Part shown: one piece after another, positions 47,501-57,962 of the stretch
Position numbering within the stretch: the first letter of the stretch is position 1
How the letters are laid out: the number at the start of each line of letters is the position of its first letter
Source of the DNA: Scortum barcoo
Taxonomy: Eukaryota > Chordata > Actinopteri > Centrarchiformes > Terapontidae
Assembly (NCBI GenBank): GCA_023238725.1
Contig: CM041548.1
Span: forward strand, 9,968,752-10,032,751
Reading direction: 5' to 3'
DNA length: 64,000 nucleotides
Program-made: the position numbers and the translations under genes
The notes under the pieces: generated by a model
The model's database searches: none
The model's input: only the letters and a program-made list of their open reading frames with translations
What the model was told of the DNA's origin: nothing

Positions 47501-50500
47501 ATGCTATTTTTGGCCCCACCTCCTTGTTCCCATCAACCCCCCTGTATTTCAGGCAGGGTGACAATGAGGGCTTTCTGGGGACATGTGACAACTTAAATTA
47601 ATCACACTTCTCCCTTTCTGTCTCTCTTTCTCGCTCCTGCCTCATTACTTTTCACTCACACAGATTATATTCATTAAATTTTTTTAAACTGTCACTGTTC
47701 TTCCCACTCTCTTTTATCTCAACCCAAGTTCCCTTGCAAAGCTGCATAACAAATCAGCTTTAAAGAATTTCTTGACATCAGGTAGTAAACTCCATGTTGC
47801 TGTTTCATCTCTTCCCCCCCTCGCTCCACCCAGAGGCTGTTGTCGGAGGTGGCGGTGTCGGTGTCAGTGGAGGACAAGGCAGTCAGCAGGTACTGGGTGT
47901 CTGTATCTCCTCTCTGTCCCAATGGATCCACTGCCAAGGACCAGAGCTGCTTGGGGGTGCAGCCCGACCAGACGGTAAACACACAAGCATGCGAGAATTT
48001 AGCTTAATGTTATTCTTCTACTCTTACAGACGTCTCAGATTTTAGTTCCCGGAGATGTCACAGGACATTTATTGATGTACTGGAAAACTTTGACATAGGA
48101 TCACACTCACTCACACACACACACACACACACAGACACACACATTGCCGAGAACTTTACTAGACAGGAGAGATTTGGTTAATAATCTGAGCTGAGCGGAT
48201 TACAGGCTGTGTTTAAGGGGAAAACATTTCCATGTGATTCTGTGACTTTTTTCGTCCTAAAATCCTTACCTTGCTTAATACAAGAGCCTTTGTGCAAACA
48301 AACAGGACATTTATATTTAGAAATAGGTCACTGGACATCCACTGCTCTCATACCTGGTCCATTTGCCCACTGAAACAAAAGCCTTAAATAGTTTACACCA
48401 CTGCAGAAAGGTCTTTTTTATACTTCATATCTCTACACAGGAGCTTTTCAGCTGCTGCAGCAGTGATTATACAAAAGGCCTCTGTCAGAAAAACTATAAC
48501 AACTGAAAAAAAACTCCTTTTTGTATTATTCAGTTAATGTTCCTTCTGTTCACAGACTCCTCTCCTCCATAACCATTTGGGGCCCTTAACTTTGGTGAAC
48601 GCTAAGATGCTTAATCACTGCTCTCTAGTCACTCCATTGTACAAAGAGACTGAAGTTCAGCCCTTTAATTCCTGGGTGGATTGAAGCGAATTATGGAAAG
48701 TACCCACACTTACCAGAATGGTGATAAAATCAAACGAAAGGCCTTCCTGTGGATTCAAAGCTTTGGCGTGCACAGTTTTCCAACCACATCAACAGAATAA
48801 TTATTCGTGTTAAGTCTCACTTAGAATCCAGTTCCTGGTTGATTATCCAGCTATTTGAGTCTGATCAGAGATTACCATAATTATGCAATGAGAGGTATCA
48901 ATTATGTCGTAAGAGGTAGCTCATTTTATGTTATTCCTTCCCCGGGTTTCATGGGGAAGATTTTTATGCTATTTTTATGCTGCATTTCTCTGGAACTGTA
49001 TTGAATCTTTAAAACAACAACAGACTTATGAGTATGAAGTACAGTCGTTTATCTGTTTTGTTATGTTTTTTTAAAACTCCCTTGCCCTACACAAATATTT
49101 AGCAGAAATAGGCTTTAAGCTTTATTGTTTACATGTCAGGAATGGGTGAGTGCAGTTTAATATTTACAGTGTATATTTAAAATTCTAACATGCTGATGTT
49201 TAAGCAGGTTACCATGTTCACCATCATAGTTTAGTGTGTTAGCATGCTTATATTTGCCTGTTAGTACTGAAAACAAAGTAAAGCTGAGACTGATGGGAAT
49301 GTCAGTAGTTGTACAGGTATTTGTTTATAAACCAAAGTACTGGACACTTGACATATTTGACCTGATGTTGACGTGAGATAAAAAAGTCAGAGGATCACCA
49401 GATATATTAGGATTCATCCTCTGGCTACCATGAATGTCTATACCAAATTTCATGGCTATCAATCCCATAGTTGAGATATTTCACTGATAGAAATCACTTA
49501 ACACAGCTGATTACTAACCTATTTGTCTTTCCACGCAGGTCTACTTCAATGTCACCATCGGCCTGCGCTCCTGTCCTGATGACGGTGAAGATGAGGATGT
49601 AACAGTGTTGGTTCGCCCCGTGGGTTACAACGAATCCACCCTCGTTAGGATCCACTCAAAGTGTCGCTGCAGCTGCGGGCCAACGAAGCACTGCAACGAC
49701 GACAGCCAGCCGCCATGCGGTGGAACGCGAGACGGCCCCGATCAGGAGCAGAGGCCGGATCGCGGACTAATAAAGGACTCCAACAGAGATCCAAACTGGA
49801 ATTGCAGAGCAGATGGTTCCGATGTGGACTGCAGCGGTCGGGGAGTGTGTGAGTGTGGGAAGTGTGTGTGTGAGCAGAGCAGGCTTGGGACAGTATATGG
49901 GAAATACTGCGAGATGGACGACTTCTCCTGCCCGTACAGAGGGGGCCTGCTGTGTGGAGGTAAGGGGGGGCACACATTTTGGTTGGATGGATGGATTACA
50001 TGAACTAAAAACATTTACAGTCTACAGTTTTATCTCTGTGACATTTTCCTCCCATCTCTGTCTGCCCTCCTCAGGGCGGGGTGTGTGTGTGTCAGGTGAG
50101 TGTGTGTGCGAGGACGGCTGGACGGGCGATAGCTGCAATTGTCCCATCTCCACAGCAACTTGCGTTTCAGCCAACGGCTTGCTCTGCAGCGGGCGGGGAA
50201 GATGTGTGTGCGGCAAGTGCGTGTGCGACGACCCCGCACACTCTGGAGACTTCTGCGAGAGATGCCCCGCTTGCCAGAACACCTGCCAATCATACTGGTA
50301 CTTGTCAGTCTCTGTTTGCCACCACACAGCATGATGGGAGCTCTCACACTGATGTACTCTTTCTCTCTTTCTCAGGAAGTGTGTGGACTGCCACCTGTCT
50401 CATGGCCTGACACAAAAAGAGGCAGGACACTGCAACAGCACCTGTGCGTCATTGGTGGGCTACATGGATGACGTATCAGGTACAGCCGGTTTAGAGGTTT

Positions 50501-52175
50501 TGTAGATATGAGGAAAGATGATCAAAAGGATTCAGCTCTTACTTGACCATTTGACCAGGAATTCTACACCAGGCTGTATAACAACATTTCACCACCCTCT
50601 CTGGTTGTGGCTCTGACCACACCCCACTGTCATGTAACACCGTACCAACAGCCAACGCCGTACCAACAGCCAACGCCGTACCAACGTAGTTAATTATATC
50701 TGGACTCAACACTTATTTTTATCACTTGATAAAAACTATAAAGCCAAACCATTTAGCAGGAAATTGCAAACAGTTGCCTATTAACACATTAAGAGGAAAA
50801 AATAATATTAGGAGGGATTTGGAGTCCTGACTAACCCAGTTTTTTGGCCTACACCGACCAACGAATAACACATCTGTCTCTTTTAGCTGCTAAATGCTCC
50901 ACTGTGTTCACCAGCTAGTCTCCAACTTTGTCTGCAGTTTAGTGCTGGACAGGTACTGTACAGTCAGTTCATCTGCTGTGGCTGAAAGCAGGGTGATAAG
51001 AGAACCAGTGATGAGTGATGAGCCAAAAGAGACAAAAAAGGCTCTGCAGGACTGAGGACAGTTACAGGGCTGGGCCATAATCTTGTCACTATCAGTGACA
51101 CTTTTCACCATGACACTTAGTAATTTAATCCATTATTACTGTAACATAAAAATATTGATTTGTGCAACTTTCAGGTAAGAACTAAAGCTCTGGAAAACAC
51201 AGCAGCTCTCTTGTAATGCTACTCCCATTGATTCTGTTGTTTTTAGACGTCCTGGAGGATTTTCACTGGGGCTTGGAGCTTAACATGTCTGGACTGAATA
51301 ACACCTCACTTCAACTCTCTCTCTCTCTCTCTCTCTCTGTTTTTTTTCAGGTCAAGCAGGGGAAATGAAATGGATTCAGTGTATGTACATCAGTAATGAC
51401 AACTGCCGCTATCGCTTTCAAACAAGCTCACAGTTTGGTCAGACCCAGCTTCACATTAGCAAAAGACCAGGTATGATGTCAACACACACACACACACTCA
51501 CTTCATTCGAGGTCACATCCGTTGCTACCATTGCTCACTACAGCACCCTGGTGTATTTGAGTCAGCAAGCCTACTGTCAGTGTTACAGCTGTATTTTACA
51601 TTTCCCTTCAGTTCCCAGCTCACATTCTCCATTTTCACGATACACACACACACACACACACATAGTACATACACATAATACATACACATATCATGTAATA
51701 TGCACTACTTCACATATGCCCTGGGTCTGGGTCACACACACACACACACACAAAGTTGCACATCCAAGTATTAAAGTTCATCCCCGCCTTCTCGATTTTT
51801 GGAACAGCACTGCTCATTGTGTGCGTGCCCCCCCCCAGATCTCCTCTTATCCCCTCACACCCCCTCCACCCAACGGGACACTCTCTTCCTGCTCACGCCC
51901 ACTCCTCCCGGGTGCAGCAGGAGCCAGGTCTCCATGGTAACCCTGTTACAAAATGTCAGAGCACTCTTTGGGCTCTTTGTATTGAGCGATGAGCCCGCCA
52001 TCCACACATGCTCCCCAGCAGATACACAGCCAGCTGACTATTCAGTACAGCACCCCTGGCACAGCTGCCACTGACCGAGCTGTGTACGTGTGGGGAAAGT
52101 AATTAGGTACATTTATTCAAGTCCTGTACTTAAGCACAATTTATTTGTACTTCCATTTTATCCATTTTCCATCCA

Positions 52176-52206
<31 letters not shown>

Positions 52207-53892
52207 TAGTAGTTACTGTATATAAAGTTAAAACTAGGCCAACCGTACTACTCAAGCATAGATGTATCAATATTAGCAACACTGATTATGTAATATATAT
52301 TAACATACAACTACCAGGAGACATCTCTCTGCAGTCTCCTTTTAATACTTTAGAACTTAGTACTTTTACTTAAGTGATGTCAGTGATTTTGCATGAAGGA
52401 GTTTTACTTGTAATTTAGTATTTTTACATTGTTGCATTGATACTTTTTCTTAAATGAAGGATTAGAATACTACTTCCATCCTTGCTGCTCTGGTGCGTCT
52501 ATCTTTGTGAGGACTCATTTTTAATTTTAGAACTAGAGAACGAGGACATTTTTGGAAATTGAGGACAGCTTGGTCTGTCTCGACTTTTTTACAGGGTTGT
52601 TTTAGGATTCAGACTTGGTTTTAAAATGTAAGTGAAGACTGGATTTATGACAAGGGTCCTCACAGTTTTATAGAAAAGCTATGCACCTTTCTGATTTTTT
52701 TCTAACCTGTTTGCCTGTCACAGTGACAATCACAATGTCTCAGTCCTCCACAGTGAAACCTTATGTGTGTGTCCACAGAGTGTGCCAGCAGTGGCCGGCT
52801 GGTGGGGACATTCCTGAGCGTGTGTGCTCTGACGGTACTGTGCGGCCTGGTGGTGGTGGCTGTGTCCCGGCTGCTGCTACAGAAGAGAAACAGGACACCA
52901 GGGGGTGCTGCTGGTGACGGAGGCTATCACTGCACTGGAAAGGTTAGCTCTCAAAAGTCAGACAAGCTGGAGGTGGTCAACGCAGTGGGATTTTAAGTGA
53001 GGCTGAGGTGTCCCTGGAGCCCTCAGCAGCATTCAGAACGCCTTAAGCCTGTAGGATATTTTTGTTAATGCGTACTATCTGCTCAAACCAGGAGTGAGAA
53101 ATCTGAGTCCGCTGTTGGAGGTACAGCTGTATTTTACATTTCCCCCCAACTCCCAGCTCACCCTCTACAGTGTCCAAATTTGTGATGTACAGCACCTTTG
53201 AGCAGAAGGAAACCACGGAAATTTCAACAGGGGGGACTTTCTGGAGATGCGTGTACCTAAACTGATGTGCATTGCTAATAAATGTCTGGAAAACCCTCCT
53301 TTACTGTTGCTGCACATCATCCCCATGACACTACATATTATATATGAAAACTGATTAATCTGTTTGGGTAACCTTTGAATTCTTACGTCGGGTACCATTC
53401 TCAGGGGAAATCTAATGCATATTTATATTATCCGGGAGTTTTGTGAGTGTTGTAAAGGCGCATGCACTTCCTCAAAAATGACGTAATGCAACGAATGATT
53501 AGTCTCCACTTCTGGGCATTTATGAAAATGGATGCTGCTCATTTTAAAGGGGCACTCCACTTTTATAGTCAGCAGCAGGAACAATAACATAGTGTGCGAC
53601 ATCTTCTGTGGCTTCTTGGATGTACATGGTGTTGATAGGTCAACGGACTGCAACTCAACTGAGTATCTTGTTTTAATTTGAGTGTGTCTGTGTTTATGTA
53701 TAGATGCATGCATGTATGTATGTGTGTGGCACTTACTGATGGTATATTTTTGTCACCCTCCAGGACCTGTCATACATTCCTACAACCAACGAGAAGACAG
53801 TCACCTACAGGAGGGACCGTTTACCTGACCGCCCGGTGGAGATGCACATCCAGGTTCCCAAGATGCCCCTCGGTGACCCCTGGGAGTGCTAG
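40104..53892 (+). CDS. itgb8: Integrin beta-8, sixteen coding exons
   Basis: Integrin beta-8 pairs with alpha-v at the cell surface and binds RGD ligands such as latent TGF-beta. Exons: 40104-40191, 41291-41378, 43125-43296, 43426-43532, 43851-43990, 44391-44556, 45499-45657, 46332-46427, 46688-46780, 47834-47974, 49539-49959, 50075-50297, 50376-50479, 51351-51470, 52779-52942 (or -52972) and 53764-53892. All introns are GT/AG and phases agree, apart from a 2-bp excess in exon 2. With that set aside the product is about 802-812 residues: signal peptide 1-28, PSI domain, beta-I domain with MIDAS DVSASM (140-145), Cys-rich EGF repeats, beta-tail domain, one membrane helix and a tail without NPxY. 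Diagnostic beta-8 blocks are DLYYLVDVSASM, SHLALDSRLAGIV and TVTYRRD. The first ATG after an in-frame stop (40029) starts a clear signal peptide. As written, the exon 2 frameshift would end translation early in exon 3. Confidence 0.95.
41291..41378 (+). CDS. itgb8: itgb8 exon 2: PSI domain, with a 2-bp frameshift
   Basis: After CTGCAG the phase-1 frame gives GDSMCRSPSITSCTECLSRG then PQC, the PSI cysteine pattern. From there the family sequence (AWCFKE, matching the beta-8 CGWCVQE block) continues only in a frame shifted by two bases. The switch falls at GTGTGT (41355-41360). Exons 1+2 total 176 bases; 174 would place exon 3 in its correct phase 0. Alternative splice sites cannot fix a shift inside the exon. 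Confidence 0.88.
41419..41456. repeat. GA microsatellite in itgb8 intron 2
   Basis: Uninterrupted GA run preceded by a short GT run, about 40 bases after exon 2. Confidence 0.9.
43125..43296 (+). CDS. itgb8: itgb8 exon 3: end of PSI and hybrid domain start
   Basis: Acceptor CCTGTAG. In phase 0 it reads DFLDGAGPSQRCDLAVKLLG, then KGCEPEF, aligning with beta-8 DFISGGSRSERCD...SKGC. It ends ISITLRP plus one base before GTAAGC. If entered from the frameshifted exon 2, a TGA appears within this exon (in CTGGCAGTGAAG). Confidence 0.93.
43426..43532 (+). CDS. itgb8: itgb8 exon 4: beta-I domain start with MIDAS
   Basis: Encodes YPVDLYYLVDVSASMQENLD. D-x-S-x-S gives the metal-ion-dependent adhesion site. 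The next positions (QENLDH) lack the paired aspartates of the ADMIDAS found in most beta subunits, as is also known for beta-8. Donor GTAGGT, phase 0. Confidence 0.95.
43851..43990 (+). CDS. itgb8: itgb8 exon 5: beta-I domain
   Basis: Reads LKTVGVALSLRMTEHSSDLW, then LGFGSFVDKPVSPY and NNPC. The GFGSFVDK block is typical of integrin beta-I domains. Ends with two bases of a Ser codon before GTGAGA. Confidence 0.95.
44391..44556 (+). CDS. itgb8: itgb8 exon 6: beta-I domain specificity loop
   Basis: Reads SDYEIRCRPAHGFHHVLSMT and ends GGLDAMLQAAVCQ. It covers the specificity loop and the DTPEGG metal-site block. The donor is the first GT of a GT microsatellite (44557-44584). Confidence 0.95.
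44557..44584. repeat. GT microsatellite forming the itgb8 exon 6 donor
   Basis: A pure GT run of 14 units begins at the first intron base, so the donor itself is part of the repeat. Confidence 0.9.
45499..45657 (+). CDS. itgb8: itgb8 exon 7: beta-I domain
   Basis: Reads RAVGWRPEAKRLLLLMTDQ, then SHLALDSRLAGIV and CHLENNVYTG, almost identical to beta-8 and the clearest paralogue-specific block. Phase 0 at both ends. Confidence 0.96.
45985..46190 (+). repeat. Dispersed repeat, family A (copy 5, itgb8 intron 7)
   Basis: Contains GAGGTGCTGGTGAGCAGATT, GAGCCAGGCAAAGTGTTTCC, GTTTCCAGTCTTTATGCTAA and CTTCCCAAAATGTCAAAG, the family landmarks in their usual order. Confidence 0.6.
46332..46427 (+). 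CDS. itgb8: itgb8 exon 8: beta-I domain
   Basis: Reads DHPSLGQLSDKLLENHIYSI then FAVEKQQYQWYE. The HPSLGQLS..L block is conserved in integrins. Phase 0. Confidence 0.95.
46688..46780 (+). CDS. itgb8: itgb8 exon 9: end of beta-I domain
   Basis: Reads ELVRLLPGSYLGRLG and APNLIELVVDAYK. Phase 0, donor GTACAG. Confidence 0.94.
47834..47974 (+). CDS. itgb8: itgb8 exon 10: hybrid domain, second part
   Basis: Reads RLLSEVAVSVSVEDKAVSRY and then CPNGSTAKDQSC. A small Cys pair with a possible N-glycosylation site (NGS). Phase 0. Confidence 0.93.
49185..49505 (+). repeat. Dispersed repeat, family C (itgb8 intron 10)
   Basis: Landmarks such as GCTGAGACTGATGGGAATGT, AACCAAAGTACTGGACACTT and CCAAATTTCATGGCTATC form a repeat common in percomorph genomes. 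It lies directly before exon 11. Confidence 0.6.
49539..49959 (+). CDS. itgb8: itgb8 exon 11: hybrid end and first EGF repeats
   Basis: Reads VYFNVTIGLRSCPDDG, VLVRPVGYNES, CRCSCG, then DCSGRGVCECGKCVC and YGKYCEMDDFSCP. The CSGRG-x-C-x-CGKC pattern marks integrin EGF modules. An Asp/Arg-rich linker lies between the first Cys cluster and the second EGF. Ends one base into a Gly codon. Confidence 0.95.
50075..50297 (+). CDS. itgb8: itgb8 exon 12: EGF repeats 3 and 4
   Basis: Reads CVSGECVCEDGWTGDSCNCP, LLCSGRGRCVCGKCVC and CERCPACQNTC. Two further I-EGF modules. The donor is a weak GTACTT after TG of a Trp codon. Confidence 0.94.
50376..50479 (+). CDS. itgb8: itgb8 exon 13: end of EGF region, beta-tail start
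   Basis: Reads WKCVDCHLSHGLTQKEAGHC and then STCASLVGYMDDVS, comparable to the CMQCLHPHNLSQ region of beta-8. Ends one base into the next codon. Confidence 0.92.
50641..50687. repeat. 18-bp tandem repeat in itgb8 intron 13
   Basis: The unit CGTACCAACAGCCAACGC occurs twice and a partial third time. Confidence 0.85.
51351..51470 (+). CDS. itgb8: itgb8 exon 14: beta-tail domain
   Basis: Reads GQAGEMKWIQCMYISNDNCR then YRFQTSSQFGQTQLHISKRP. The C-x9-C-x2-RFQ pattern matches the beta-tail domain of other integrin beta chains (e.g. beta-3 DDCVVRFQ). It lies after a CT tract and TTTTTTTTCAG acceptor. Phases 1-in and 1-out are consistent. Confidence 0.9.
52095..52480 (+). repeat. Dispersed repeat, family B (copy 2, itgb8 intron 14)
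   Basis: Begins GGGGAAAGTAATTAGGTACA and includes CAAGTCCTGTACTTAAGCAC. It carries an ATT/TTA microsatellite at about 52178-52206 and ends near TAGAATACTACTTCCATCC. Confidence 0.65.
52779..52972 (+). CDS. itgb8: itgb8 exon 15: membrane helix and tail start
   Basis: Reads ECASSGRLVGTFLSVCALTV, a continuing hydrophobic helix (LCGLVVVAVSRLLLQ) and the basic stop-transfer KRNR. Two donors fit phase 0: GTTAGC after GGAAAG (exon end 52942) and GTGGTC after CTGGAG (end 52972). The stretch VSSQKSDKLE between them resembles human beta-8 VSASKKDKL, which argues for the longer form. Reading straight on instead ends at TAA 52994-52996. Confidence 0.85.
53764..53892 (+). CDS. itgb8: itgb8 exon 16: cytoplasmic C-terminus and stop
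   Basis: Reads DLSYIPTTNEKTVTYRRDRL, then PVEMHIQVPKMPLGDPWEC and TAG. The TVTYRRD block matches beta-8 AVTYRRE, and like human beta-8 there is no NPxY talin/kindlin motif. Acceptor CCTCCAG. Confidence 0.93.
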   Translation, partial: DLSYIPTTNEKTVTYRRDRLPDRPVEMHIQVPKMPLGDPWEC

Positions 53893-55545
53893 GTGGAGGT
53901 CAGAGGGACGGAAGTCAGTGGAGACATATAGAAGGAGAGTGGACTCTTTTCTGCCTCTTCACCTTCATAAAACTTCAACCAGCTGTACGTGGAGACTCTG
54001 ATAACGGCAAACCGAATGACGAAACACTCCGCAGGATCGCATTCGTAAAAACGAACTGACCAAAAGCTCATAGACTGTGACTGATGTGGCCAGTATCCTG
54101 AAAATGGAGAAGAAACAAAGAGCACAATTCCCCCCGCCTCATCTTCCTCTGTGGCAGCAGGGAAGCTGCTTCTTCCACAGGGTAAAGGGTGACCATTCCT
54201 CGCTCTAACTTATGTGTGTGTGCGTGTGAGTGTGTGTGTGCTGCAGGTAGATGCTTTCATGCTCTATCTCTGCTTTTTATTTATGATTTTTAAGTAGAAA
54301 CACTACATGTCTAAGGCCTTTGTGACTGTGTGAAAGTCCAACGCTCCAGCTGTGCTATCTCCTTATCTTAGTCTGCCCCCGTGTGGCCAGCGTGAGGTAC
54401 GACATTTTTTTTCCTCCATGATACTGTCTACATATCACTGACCTCAGCTGTACTTCTTTGGGATTTAATTCATGAAACGCACCAATGACTCAGTATGTCT
54501 TTTATTTTCTAATTTAATCAGATTTTCTTTGATTTGTGGTGTGCTTTGTCTTCCAGTGTTTTCTCTTGTTGCATTTTTGTTTGTTAACCGATCAACCGCA
54601 TTGCAAATTAGTGTTATTTTATGTAATTTTTCTATCATAATAAGAGAGAATATAGTTTCATATGATTGTCAGTTGTTGATAATCTGGCTAGACTTGCACT
54701 AGAACAATTGTTTTGCATTATACTACTGAAAACTTTTGTGGGGGCAGGAGAGCTGTAAAGGTGGGTTTGAAATTATTGGTTTCACTATATGTTGGGCATT
54801 AGGGGGCATTACATGCATTTGAAGCTAATGTAACAAATCCACAACACTGGAATAACAATGTACTGAAGAGTCATACGTTTTTTTTTGTTTTTGTTTTTTT
54901 TTTTTAAAAGCAACATGCTGACAATGAATGGCAACTGTATCATTGAACGCCTGCACATGTGACAGAACCAGAACTGTGTCTGCATGCATCTGCTGATCAT
55001 CCTGCAGTGTTTACTACCAAGACTATTTTAGACTCTGTGACCAGCTCCTGGGAAAAGGTACAAACCAGCTCTAAAGGTACTGAGGTCAGAGATGGAGATA
55101 CACCCCTCGTGCACTAGATCCTCTGAATCCAGAGTGCCAGTCGCATGGCATCTTGGGAGACTTTTCCTTGACCAACCCTTGTTGAATTGTATTTAACACA
55201 ATATTGTTTACAGCAATACCTGCTCTATTTTACTGTAAGTCATGAAACACTAATTATTATTTATTCTGATTTTATCATTTTCTTCTTTTTATTTATGTTC
55301 ATTGTGCTATTTTATGATGAGGCTACTTGAGGTACAGGTAGTGGATACTGTTTGTAGTGATGAAGAGCAGACTCTATATCTAACCACGGGAATAATTCAG
55401 CGATAAGGTAATAATCATCTCATCTTACCGAACACTGAGTTCGGGGTAACAACAGCACTTTCCTGCTTAGTTTTGATGTCAATTAATGTGACTAGTTGTG
55501 TAGCATGAATGTTTTCATCGCAATAAAATGTACAAGATTTTTTTT
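53893..55545 (+). other. itgb8: Probable itgb8 3' UTR
   Basis: Non-coding sequence between the stop codon and the AATAAA at 55522-55527. No other gene was recognised in it. The extent is inferred from the poly(A) signal only. Confidence 0.5.
55522..55527 (+). terminator. itgb8: Candidate poly(A) signal of itgb8
   Basis: AATAAA in CGCAATAAAATGTAC, about 1.6 kb after the stop codon and followed by a T-rich stretch. Confidence 0.5.
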
Positions 55546-56045
55546 AAATCATTTCTCGAAGTCTTCAGCTTTGCTGTTCTAGCTGGTACATTGAAATGAA
55601 ATAACTTACTGAAAACGTGGACAGTCCATTCAGCAAGTCCCAAATGAAGCAACACCAGTGCAATATTTCCAAGAGCTAGTCTGTGTGTTTTAAGAAATAT
55701 GGAGTCAATATTTTTGATTTCAGCTGAATGTAAGGGTTTGGGCTGATCTGTCAAGGAACTTCTGTATTTTATGATGCAAGAAAATGTACAAAAGATCAAG
55801 GCGTGATCAGTCACTGTCTCTACTGAACACTAGGTGGAGATGCACACTAAGGCAAGTGAAATGAGTGTTGCTTCACCAGAATTATCTGAAGCAAAAGGCA
55901 CTTACAGAAAGTGTCCAAAATACAGTGTTTCATGCATTATGTGCCAACAGTGCGGGACAGAGCTGAAATCATTTTAACGTCTTGATCAAGTGCATTTAAT
56001 TTCCACAAGCCTTCTATAGGCCTGAAATATTACTTAAAGGTATCA

Positions 56046-56355
56046 TTTATTTAATCTGCTCTAATTTACATCTTGACTTAGATCAGAAGTTAATAAAACA
56101 AATCTTAACTGTCTTTTTTTAAACCTCAAATTAAAAAAGGCTGATTAATTCATACAACTAATTCTTCTGTATTTTTTTCCTGATTTTGAATAAACAAGAT
56201 ATATATGTTATATGTTTAGTTATATACAGTTTTATATGTGTAACTCTGAGACTGAAAAAATATTAGGTGAAATCACATATCACAGTAGGATCCATGAAAC
56301 GCTTTGGCTGGTCTGTGGAGAAACGAAATATGTCCAGAAATTGTCCTGTTTTATT
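56046..56355 (-). terminator. sp8: Candidate poly(A) signals of sp8
   Basis: Two AATAAA hexamers on the minus strand (TTTATT at 56350-56355 and 56046-56051) lie about 400 and 700 bases past the sp8 stop codon. Either could end the transcript. They lie 0.5-0.8 kb from the itgb8 signal on the other strand. Confidence 0.4.
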
Positions 56356-56747
56356 GACACCAGTTATAATCGTGACTTACAAGCAGAGATAAATCATAAC
56401 AATTTAGTCTTTCAATCAAACATCTTTTAAAAAAAAAAAAAAAAAAAAACTATAACGATATGACATAACCTTAAATTAAACTTGGCGCAGTGACGTCAAG
56501 AAATAACCCAGAGGGTGAAACAAAGAGCTGCTTGTTTCATTTTAAACTAAATGGAGCGCTTGCAGAATAAATATAACGTGTCTTCAGGTGACACAAGGAG
56601 AGTAAACAGGTATTTTTAAAGAAGGCTACAGATCACACGGATGAGGTAAGGACACAGTGTTTATCATAAAGTGCCATTTCAGTCTCTAAGTGTCCGAGGA
56701 AACGGGTACAGTGCCAGCAAAGGCCCACGTGTTGCTGCTTTGTAAAA

Positions 56748-57962
56748 TTATTCCACCGCGCTCTGCCCCCCGGTGCTGAGGGCAGCCTCGCGCGCGGGCA
56801 GCCCCGGAGACTGGCTCGGGCTCCCGGACAGACTGGTGTCCGTGTCACTGCCCCCCTTGACGAGTCCCGGGTCCGCGCCGTCCTCCGAGCCCTCCGCGCT
56901 GTGCGTCCTGGCGTGCTTGCTGAGGTGGTCGGAGCGCATGAAGCGTTTGTGGCAGGTGGGGCACTCGAAGCGTTTCTCCCCGGTGTGCGTGCGCAGGTGC
57001 CGCTGGAGCTCGTCCGAGCGCGTGAAGCGTTTCCCGCAGAAGAGCCAGTTGCAGACGAACGGCCTCTCCCCGGTGTGCCAGCGCAGGTGCGCCTTCAGGT
57101 GAGACGTCTTTCCGTACACTTTACCGCAGCCGGGGATGTGGCAGCTGTGCAGGCCCCTCCGCCGCGGGCTCGTGCCCCCCTGGCCGAGGCTCTCGGCCTC
57201 CTGGCAGTTCGGGCAGTCGCACGTGGCTCTGCCGGAGTAGCGCCGCGAGGAGGAGCGGGAGGATGCGGGCAGAGAGACCACCGGGGTCCCCGTGAGCGCG
57301 GGCGCCGCCGCCGTTGTGGACTCCGTGTAGGGGGCCGGGACGGGAGGTCTGAAGCCGTCAAACAGGTGCTGGGTGGCGGGGAGCACGTGCTGAGAGGCAC
57401 CGGGGCTGTAGTCGGTGCTGTATCCGCTCAGAGGAGACGGCAACCCGGCCGGGCTCTGTGCGTCCACCCAGCCGGGGCCCACGTCCCACCAAGCGGCAGA
57501 CCCGTTGGTGACCTCTCCCATGGGCTTGAACCACGACTCATAGGGGTGCATCCTCGGATAAATCCCGGCTATGCTCTCCACCGAGGGGGGGAACTTGGGC
57601 AGAAACATGGACCGCTGTGCGTGCGCGGGGTCCGGCACGCTGCTGTCCGACGGCACGGCGGTCTGGTACATCGAAAAGTCATTTCCGAAAGGAGAGCTGG
57701 CGGTGGTCACCGAGAAAGCGCTGGAGGTGTCCGTCAGTCCGGCCCCGTTAGTCCTGGAGGCTCCGGGGGGGACCCCGAGCGAGGTGAGGCAGGCGCCCAG
57801 GTTCCCGGTGCCCGGGGCGGACCTCCTCCACGGGTGGAAGCCTTTGACGAGTCCCGGGGCTCCATCGGAAAGAGCCGGGGAGCAGGACGGACCCGGCTCA
57901 CCGATCCTGCTGCAGGTGGCAGCCAGCATGGCCAGAGGGGTGCTGCCCAGCCGGGGCTCCTC
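56748..57962 (-). CDS. sp8: sp8 exon 2: main coding exon
   Basis: Acceptor CCCCGCAG, then EEPRLGSTPLAMLAATC. It carries the whole remaining protein, including the buttonhead box and three zinc fingers, and ends GGQSAVE before TAA/TAG at 56748-56750. It is GC-rich, unlike the flanking AT-rich DNA. Confidence 0.95.
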   Translation of the reverse strand, partial: EEPRLGSTPLAMLAATCSRIGEPGPSCSPALSDGAPGLVKGFHPWRRSAPGTGNLGACLTSLGVPPGASRTNGAGLTDTSSAFSVTTASSPFGNDFSMYQTAVPSDSSVPDPAHAQRSMFLPKFPPSVESIAGIYPRMHPYESWFKPMGEVTNGSAAWWDVGPGWVDAQSPAGLPSPLSGYSTDYSPGASQHVLPATQHLFDGFRPPVPAPYTESTTAAAPALTGTPVVSLPASSRSSSRRYSGRATCDCPNCQEAESLGQGGTSPRRRGLHSCHIPGCGKVYGKTSHLKAHLRWHTGERPFVCNWLFCGKRFTRSDELQRHLRTHTGEKRFECPTCHKRFMRSDHLSKHARTHSAEGSEDGADPGLVKGGSDTDTSLSGSPSQSPGLPAREAALSTGGQSAVE

